Source: Streptomonospora nanhaiensis (lineage in GTDB: Bacteria; Actinomycetota; Actinomycetes; Streptosporangiales; Streptosporangiaceae). Taken from it: a DNA stretch of 64,000 nt. The notes under the pieces are model-generated. The model was not told the DNA's origin. It worked only from the letters and a program-made list of their open reading frames with translations, and ran no database searches. How positions within the stretch are numbered: position 1 is the stretch's first letter; each line of letters begins with the position of its first letter. The translations under genes and the position numbers were made by a program. The DNA lies in contig NZ_JACCFO010000001.1 of assembly GCF_013410565.1 (NCBI RefSeq), positions 6,014,001 to 6,078,000 on the forward strand, in the 5' to 3' direction. Below, piece after piece: positions 58,908 to 64,000 of this stretch.

Positions 58908-60101
58908 ATGAAGCTGGGCAGCACAACCAGAGCGGTCCTCGCCTGCGCCGCCGGAGGGCTGCTGGCCACCGGCTGCGGCGGCGCCACCGGCGGCGGCGCG
59001 GCGCCCGAGGAGACCGCCACCCCCCACGGCTACGTCGAGGGGGCCGAGGAGACCGCCGAGGCGCAGTGGCGCCTGGTCATGGCCGACACCGGCACCGGCG
59101 CCCTGCACATGCTCGACCCCGCCACCGAGGAGGTGACCGAGGTCGGCTCGGCGCCCGGCGCCGAGGAGGCCGCCGCCGACGGCCGGTTCGCCTACTTCGG
59201 CACCGGCAGCGGCGCCGTCGTGCTCGACAGCGGCACCTGGACCGTGGACCACGGCGACCACGTGCACTACTACCGCGCCGACCCCGCGGTGGTCGGCGAG
59301 GTCGAGGCCGAGGGCCCGATCCAGGCGGCCGCCGACACCACGACCGCCGCGCTGACCTCGCGGGCGGGCGTGCGGCTGCTGGACCGCGCCGCCCTGGAGG
59401 AGGGCGGGACCGGCGAGCCCGCCGCCCGCGAGGGTGCCGCCGCACTGCCCTACGGAGGGCACGTGGTGGCGGTGGGCGCCGACGGCGCCGTCACGGTGCT
59501 CGACCGCGACGGCGAACCCGCCGGCACCGCCGGCACCGCCGTCGACGCGCGCTGCCCCGACCCCGCCGGCCAGGCGCTGACCCGGCGCGGCGCGGTCCTG
59601 GGCTGCGCCGACGGCGCCCTGGTCCTCACCGAGGACGACGGCGCCTGGACCGCCGACACCGTCCCCTACCCCGACGGCGCCCCCGCCGGCCCGGTCACCG
59701 CCTTCCACCACCGCCCCGGCGCCGCCGTCCTGGCGGGCGCGGCCGGGGGCGGCGACGGCGGCGTCTGGGTGCTCGACGTCGGCGAACGCGCCTGGACCCA
59801 CCTCGACACCGGCCCCGCCGCCGCCGTCAGCGCGGCCGGGGAGGAGCTGCCGGTGCTGGTCCTGGGCGAGGACGGCACCCTGCGCGCCTACGACCCGGCC
59901 ACCGGCGAACAGACCGCCGCCGCCGAGCTGATGGACGAGGCGCCCGAGGGCGCCGCCGTCCTCATCGACACCAACCGCGCCTACGTCAACGAACCCGCCG
60001 CCGACGCCGTCCACGAGATCGACTACAACGACGACCTGCGCCTGGCCCGCACCTTCGACCTCGGCTTCAGCCCCGACCTCATGGTGGAGACGGGATGGTG
60101 A
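58908..60101 (+). CDS. AztD-like beta-propeller lipoprotein, copy 1
   Basis: The 397-residue protein has a lipoprotein signal (VLACAAGGLLATGCGG, lipobox Cys). Repeated blades follow, with WRLVMADTGTGALHMLDP, FAYFGTGSGAVVLD and YDPATGEQTAAA. A His-rich loop VDHGDHVHYYRAD could bind zinc. It is homologous in layout to the gene at 61140. AztD proteins pass zinc to AztC in the periplasm; here both would be tethered outside the membrane. Its end overlaps aztC by seven bases. Confidence 0.8.
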   Translation: MKLGSTTRAVLACAAGGLLATGCGGATGGGAAPEETATPHGYVEGAEETAEAQWRLVMADTGTGALHMLDPATEEVTEVGSAPGAEEAAADGRFAYFGTGSGAVVLDSGTWTVDHGDHVHYYRADPAVVGEVEAEGPIQAAADTTTAALTSRAGVRLLDRAALEEGGTGEPAAREGAAALPYGGHVVAVGADGAVTVLDRDGEPAGTAGTAVDARCPDPAGQALTRRGAVLGCADGALVLTEDDGAWTADTVPYPDGAPAGPVTAFHHRPGAAVLAGAAGGGDGGVWVLDVGERAWTHLDTGPAAAVSAAGEELPVLVLGEDGTLRAYDPATGEQTAAAELMDEAPEGAAVLIDTNRAYVNEPAADAVHEIDYNDDLRLARTFDLGFSPDLMVETGW

Positions 60102-61048
60102 CCCCCCGGCCGGACCGCCGGCCCGCCGCCCCCCGCCGCGCGGCGGCCGGGGCCGCGCTGCTCGCCCTGGCCGCCGCCACCGCCCTCTCCGGCTGCGGCG
60201 CGATCGCCGCAGAGCGCTCCGGGATCGTGGTCACCACCAACATCCTGGGCGACCTCACCCGCAACGTCGTCGGCGACGAGGCCGAGGTGACCGTGCTGAT
60301 GCGGCCCAACGCCGACCCCCACTCGTTCGCCGTCTCCGCCCGCCAGGCCGCCGAACTGGAGGACGCCGCCCTTATCGTCTACAACGGCCTGGGCCTGGAG
60401 GAGGGCGTGCTGCGCAACGTCGAGGCCGCCGAGGCGGCCGGCACCCCCTCCCTGGCGGTGGGGGAGGGCGTGGACCCCATCTCCTACACCGAGGGCGAGA
60501 CCGCCGGAGCGCCCGACCCGCACTTCTGGACCGACCCGGTGCGCGCCGGCGAGGCGGTCGACCTCATCGCCGACGCCGTGGTCGAGCAGGTCGGGGGCGT
60601 GGACCCCGACCGGGTCCGCGCCAACGCCCGCGCCTACCGCGAGCGGGTCGAGGAGGCGCACGCCCACGCCCAGGAGCGGTTCGGCGCCATCCCCGACGAC
60701 CGGCGCCGCCTCGTCACCAACCACCACGTGTTCGGCTACCTGGCCCAGCGCTACGACTTCGAGGTGGTCGGCGCGGTCATCCCCAGCGGCACCACCCTGG
60801 CCTCGCCCAGCGGCTCCGACCTGGACTCCCTGGCCACCGCCGTGGAGGAGTCCGGGGTGCCCGCCGTGTTCGCCGACTCCTCCCAGCCCGACCGCCTGGC
60901 CCGGGTCATGGCCGAGGAGGCCGGGCTGGAGATCGAGGTCGTGCCGCTGTTCTCCGAGTCGCTGACCGGGCCCGACGGCGGCGCGGCCACCTACCTGGAG
61001 ATGACCCGCCACAACACCGACGCCATCGCCGAGGGCCTGACCGGCTGA
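60095..61048 (+). CDS. aztC: Zinc ABC transporter substrate-binding lipoprotein
   Basis: The 317-residue protein has a lipoprotein signal (LLALAAATALSGCG) and the cluster A-I metal-binding fold. IVVTTNILGDLTRNVVGDEA opens it, NADPHSFAVSARQ and PDPHFWTDP carry metal-binding His, TNHHVFGYLAQRYDF carries the third His, and VFADSSQPDR contributes the Asp region. The His-rich loop is short, as in AztC. ATG 60095 overlaps the end of the chaperone gene, so the two are coupled. Confidence 0.92.
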   Translation: MVTPRPDRRPAAPRRAAAGAALLALAAATALSGCGAIAAERSGIVVTTNILGDLTRNVVGDEAEVTVLMRPNADPHSFAVSARQAAELEDAALIVYNGLGLEEGVLRNVEAAEAAGTPSLAVGEGVDPISYTEGETAGAPDPHFWTDPVRAGEAVDLIADAVVEQVGGVDPDRVRANARAYRERVEEAHAHAQERFGAIPDDRRRLVTNHHVFGYLAQRYDFEVVGAVIPSGTTLASPSGSDLDSLATAVEESGVPAVFADSSQPDRLARVMAEEAGLEIEVVPLFSESLTGPDGGAATYLEMTRHNTDAIAEGLTG

Positions 61049-61139
61049 GCCGGCGTCCCCGGCGCCACCCCACCCCCCGCGCTCCGGGGCGGCCCGACCG
61101 GGTCCCCCACCCCGCAACACCGAGAAACGGACGTGCACC

Positions 61140-62378
61140 ATGCCCCACCTGCCCCACCCGCCCCGCCTCTCCGGCGGTCCCCTCCGTCCCCGCCCCGCCG
61201 CCCGGCGGGGCGGCCGGGCGGCGCTGTCGGCCCTGGCCGTGCTGGGCCTGGCCGCCACCGCGGCCTGCGGCTCCGGCGGCGCCGGCACCGGCGCCGCGCC
61301 CGAGGAGTCCGCGCGGCCCGGCGCCGAGGTCGCCGACGCACTCGTCGCCACCTACGACGGCGGCCTCTACGTCCTCGACGGCACGACCCTGGAGGTGGTC
61401 GAGGACATCCCGCTGGAGGGCTTCAACCGGGTCAACCCCGCGGGCGACGACCGCCACGTGCTCGTGTCGACCTCCTCGGGGTTCCGCGTCCTGGACGCCG
61501 CCGGCGCGCGGCTGACCGACGACGAGTTCCCCGCCCCCGAGCCCGGCCACGTCGTCCACCACGCCGGGCGGACCGCGCTGTTCTCCGACGGCACGGGCGA
61601 GGTCACCGTCTTCGACCCCGCCGACCTGGGAGAGGGCCTGCCCGAGGCCGACACGCACACCACCGAGCACCCCCACCACGGTGTCGCGCTGGTGCTGGAG
61701 AACGGCGAGATGGTCGTGACCCTCGGCGACGAGGAGGAGCGCCCCGGCATCCAGGTCCTCGACGCCGAAGGCGTGGAGACCGCCCGCAGCGAGGAGTGCC
61801 CCGGCGTGCACGGCGAGGCCACCGCGCGCGGCGAGGCCGTGGTGATCGGCTGCGAGGACGGCGTGCTGGTCTACTCCGGCGGCGACATCACCAAGGTCGA
61901 CAGCCCCGACGACTACGGCCGCATCGGCAACCAGGCCGGGCACGAGGACTCGCCCTACGTCCTGGGCGACTACAAGACCGACCCCGACGCCGAGCTGGAG
62001 CGGCCCGAGCGCGTCTCGGTCATCGACACCGAGAGCGGCGAGCTGGAGCTGGTCGACCTGGGCACCAGCTACAGCTTCCGCTCGCTGGGGCGCGGCCCCG
62101 AGGGAGAGGGGCTGGTGCTGGGCACCGACGGCGCGCTGCACGTGATCGACATGGCCGCCGGCGAGGTCACCGCCTCCCACCCCGTGGTGGGCGAGTGGAG
62201 CGAGCCCCTGGAGTGGCAGGACCCCCGCCCCACGCTGTACGTGCGCGGGGGCACCGCCTATGTGACCGAGCCCGGCGAGAAGAAGGTCTACGCCGTGGAC
62301 ATCGCCACCGGTGAGGTCACGACGGAGGCGGAGCTGCCGGAGGCGTCCAACGAGCTGACCGGCCTGCCCGCCGCCTGA
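61140..62378 (+). CDS. aztD: AztD-type zinc metallochaperone, copy 2
   Basis: The 412-residue protein has a lipoprotein-like signal (ALAVLGLAATAACGSGG) and a seven-bladed propeller pattern, with LVATYDGGLYVLDG, SSGFRVLDAAGARLTDDE and GTAYVTEPGEKKVYAVDI. It has the zinc-binding His cluster HTTEHPHHGVALVLENGEM and EECPGVHGEA, which fit AztD closely. It would load AztC with zinc. It is last in the plus-strand operon, 91 bp behind aztC, and is followed by a hairpin. Confidence 0.88.
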   Translation: MPHLPHPPRLSGGPLRPRPAARRGGRAALSALAVLGLAATAACGSGGAGTGAAPEESARPGAEVADALVATYDGGLYVLDGTTLEVVEDIPLEGFNRVNPAGDDRHVLVSTSSGFRVLDAAGARLTDDEFPAPEPGHVVHHAGRTALFSDGTGEVTVFDPADLGEGLPEADTHTTEHPHHGVALVLENGEMVVTLGDEEERPGIQVLDAEGVETARSEECPGVHGEATARGEAVVIGCEDGVLVYSGGDITKVDSPDDYGRIGNQAGHEDSPYVLGDYKTDPDAELERPERVSVIDTESGELELVDLGTSYSFRSLGRGPEGEGLVLGTDGALHVIDMAAGEVTASHPVVGEWSEPLEWQDPRPTLYVRGGTAYVTEPGEKKVYAVDIATGEVTTEAELPEASNELTGLPAA

Positions 62379-62412
62379 GCGGCGGTCCCGCAACAGCGGC
62401 CGTGACCACTGC

Positions 62413-62454
62413 CGGGCACGCGGGCGCCCCCCTCTCAGGGCGCCTGCGTGCCCG
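62413..62454. terminator. Bidirectional terminator hairpin
   Basis: Sixteen-base arms (62413-62428 and 62439-62454) with one mismatch and a 10-base loop lie after aztD. They overlap the end of the convergent DUF2335-like gene, whose stop is at 62435. Confidence 0.7.
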
Positions 62455-62770
62455 CCGGGTCCGCGCCGGGCAGCGGTTCGGGCGCGCGCAGCCGGCCGCT
62501 GACGAACACGCCCACGATCATCGCCACGCCCGGCAGCCCGACCCCGGCCGCCGCCCACTCCTGGCCGAGCAGGCCCAGGGTGATCGCCGTGCCGAGGATG
62601 GCGAACAGCGACACCAGGCCGAAGACCTGGCCGCGCCCGGCGATCCGCGCGCGCAATTCCAGTTCGCGGTCGGCGCGGTCCTGCTCCCGGATGTCCATCG
62701 CGACCTGGTGGTCGAACCGGAGGCGCTCCAGCTCCACCAGCCCGCCCGGGCCGTCCGTCTTCTCGGTCAC
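62435..62770 (-). CDS. DUF2335-like membrane protein
   Basis: The 111-residue protein has an N-terminal helical segment (LERLRFDHQVAMDIREQDRA) and two membrane helices (GLVSLFAILGTAITLGLLG and AGVGLPGVAMIVGVFVSG). This is the layout of DUF2335 proteins, often encoded near phage-like or defence genes, though neither is seen here. Its GTG overlaps the stop of the kinase gene by four bases, so the two are co-expressed. The function is unknown. Confidence 0.78.
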   Translation of the reverse strand: MTEKTDGPGGLVELERLRFDHQVAMDIREQDRADRELELRARIAGRGQVFGLVSLFAILGTAITLGLLGQEWAAAGVGLPGVAMIVGVFVSGRLRAPEPLPGADPAGTQAP

Positions 62771-64000
62771 TCCGAACTCTCCGACTCCGTGGAACCGCTG
62801 GGGGGTGTGCCGCCGGCGCCGCCCCGGCGCCGGCGGCGGAGGGGGCGCATGCGTGTCAGGACGGCCGTCGGCACCGCGAGCCCGGCCGCCGCCACCGCGC
62901 CCAGGACCGCGAGGACCAGGGGGGACGCCTGCTCGGAGGAGACGGTGCCCACCACCACGGCCAGGACCAGGGCGCCGGCCCCGGCGAGCAGGGCGGGGAG
63001 AAGACCGGTCCGCCGCCCCGCGCCCGCGTCCGTGTGCGCGGGCTCGGCGCTGGGCACGCCGGGCACGTCCGGGCCGACCGCCCAGGGCGGGGGCTCGGTC
63101 TCGCCGCCGGCGCGGGGGTCGGCCGTGTCGGACGGCCCTCGGCCCCCGTCGGCCGCGCCGTCGAGGTCGCGATCCAGGAGATAGAAGACCTCCTCGTCGC
63201 CCACAGGGTCGGCGGCGTCGGCGTACCCGGGGGACGGCGCGCCCGAGCGCGGCTCCGGGCGCCCCACCAGGCGGGGCGGCGGTGCGTGGCGGCGCGGCGG
63301 CGGGGCCAGGCGGGTGTCCAGGGCCGTCGCGCCGGACATGTCCCACGCGCTGAACGCGCCCCGGGCGGCGAGCCGCCGCCGCGCCGCTCGCGCGACCCGC
63401 GCGGGGCCGTCGCCGGCGGGCGGCGGGGGAGGGGGCGCGGGGCCGCGCCGCACGGGCGGGGCGGCCGGGACCACGGGCGGCCCCGGCAGCGGCACCAGGG
63501 TGGCGGGCCGGGCCTTGAGCCGGGCGTCCCGGGTCGCGCTGTCGGCGACGGAGCCCTGTGCCGGGTGCGCGTCGGCCACCTCACGGGCGACGGGATCGGG
63601 TAGCCAGCCTTCCCCGGGGAAGGGCGCCTCGACCGCTTCAAGCGCCTCGGCCAGTTCCGCCGCCGCAGGCCGCCGGTCGGGGTCCTTGTCCAGGGCCGCG
63701 CCGAGCGGGCCCACCAGCGCGGCGGGCACGCCCGCCAGGTCGGGGGCCGCGTAGATGACCCGGTAGGCCGCGGCCGTCTCCGGCTCGGCCGCGAACGGGG
63801 AGCGCCCCGTGGCGGCGTAGACCAGGACACAGGCCAGGGAGAACACGTCGGCGGCCGACCCGGCGGGCAGGCTCATCAGCGTCTCGGGGGGGAGGAAGTC
63901 CGGCGCGCCCAGTACCGCGCCGGTCATGGTCGCCCCGGCGGCCGCCGCGCGGACGACCGCGGGGGACACCAGGACCGGCCCGTCGGCGGCCACGGTGACA
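62767..64000 (-). CDS. Ser/Thr protein kinase, C-terminal part (partial)
   Basis: The frame runs beyond the right edge; only the last 410 residues are seen. They include the end of a PknB-like kinase domain (SAADVFSLACVLVYAATGRSP, KDPDRRPAAAELAEAL), very similar to the kinase at 51415. A long Pro/Ala-rich linker and two membrane helices follow (GLLPALLAGAGALVLAVVVG and PLVLAVLGAVAAAGLAVPT), then a short basic tail. The catalytic HRD and DFG motifs lie outside the window. It is followed by the DUF2335-like gene with a GTGA overlap. Confidence 0.88.
   Translation of the reverse strand, partial: VTVAADGPVLVSPAVVRAAAAGATMTGAVLGAPDFLPPETLMSLPAGSAADVFSLACVLVYAATGRSPFAAEPETAAAYRVIYAAPDLAGVPAALVGPLGAALDKDPDRRPAAAELAEALEAVEAPFPGEGWLPDPVAREVADAHPAQGSVADSATRDARLKARPATLVPLPGPPVVPAAPPVRRGPAPPPPPPAGDGPARVARAARRRLAARGAFSAWDMSGATALDTRLAPPPRRHAPPPRLVGRPEPRSGAPSPGYADAADPVGDEEVFYLLDRDLDGAADGGRGPSDTADPRAGGETEPPPWAVGPDVPGVPSAEPAHTDAGAGRRTGLLPALLAGAGALVLAVVVGTVSSEQASPLVLAVLGAVAAAGLAVPTAVLTRMRPLRRRRRGGAGGTPPSGSTESESSE

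Noticed and set aside
1-64000. tRNA, rRNA, riboswitch or replication origin
   Set aside because: I scanned the intergenic gaps for cloverleaf ends, conserved rRNA segments and origin repeats and saw none; a covariance-model search would be needed to be sure.

Overview
The window looks like chromosomal DNA from a very GC-rich filamentous actinomycete, most likely Nocardiopsaceae-like. The grounds are codon use, GTG starts, GTGA overlaps and gene families; I cannot name a species. Roughly the first 34.5 kb is a biosynthetic gene cluster. The remaining 29.5 kb is catabolic, regulatory and housekeeping.

Cluster (1-34508). A cut-off NarL-type response regulator sits at the left edge. Next is a fused E1-like/YcaO cyclodehydratase of the azoline-forming RiPP type (318-2771). 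A deoxysugar set follows: 3-ketoreductase, 3-C-methyltransferase, glycosyltransferase, 3,5-epimerase, RmlA, RmlB and 2,3-dehydratase. It should make a branched 3-C-methyl-2,6-dideoxyhexose, but no 4-ketoreductase is present. Two tandem TetR-like paralogues and a PrmC-like methyltransferase lie inside this set. A minus-strand operon (12797-18852) encodes a degenerate IS701-type protein, class II DAHP synthase, an EntA-like dehydrogenase, PhzD and PhzE. That is the route to 3-hydroxyanthranilate rather than to phenazine. A two-HTH MerR regulator and an erythromycin esterase follow, then a large ATPase-LuxR activator (21471-25145). After it come an oxidoreductase/SRPBCC open frame, an adenylate-forming ligase and a fumarase-superfamily protein with a degenerate signature loop. 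The right end holds two DesK-type histidine kinases flanking a 48-residue peptide gene (32731-32877), a plausible RiPP precursor or signal. No PKS, NRPS, exporter or dedicated tailoring oxygenase is visible.

Middle (34784-47515). A dicarboxylate module combines a CoA-transferase, a CitE-like lyase reading in frame into a LysR regulator, and a GntP-type permease. Several small genes follow. A uronate module then holds IclR, KduD and KduI, with a frameshifted L-lactate permease next to it.

Right (46607-64000). This part has a secreted phosphodiesterase-like protein, a TetR/hydrolase pair with overlapping start codons, small membrane proteins, a flavin-type oxidase, a Ser/Thr kinase and a two-HTH regulator. 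A 1-kb non-coding region carries direct repeats and a single CRISPR-like repeat. Then comes a zinc uptake locus (aztA/aztB/aztC with two beta-propeller chaperones) behind a Zur-like box. The window ends in a DUF2335-like protein and a second, partial Ser/Thr kinase.

All functional statements come from reading motifs by eye; no database search was possible.
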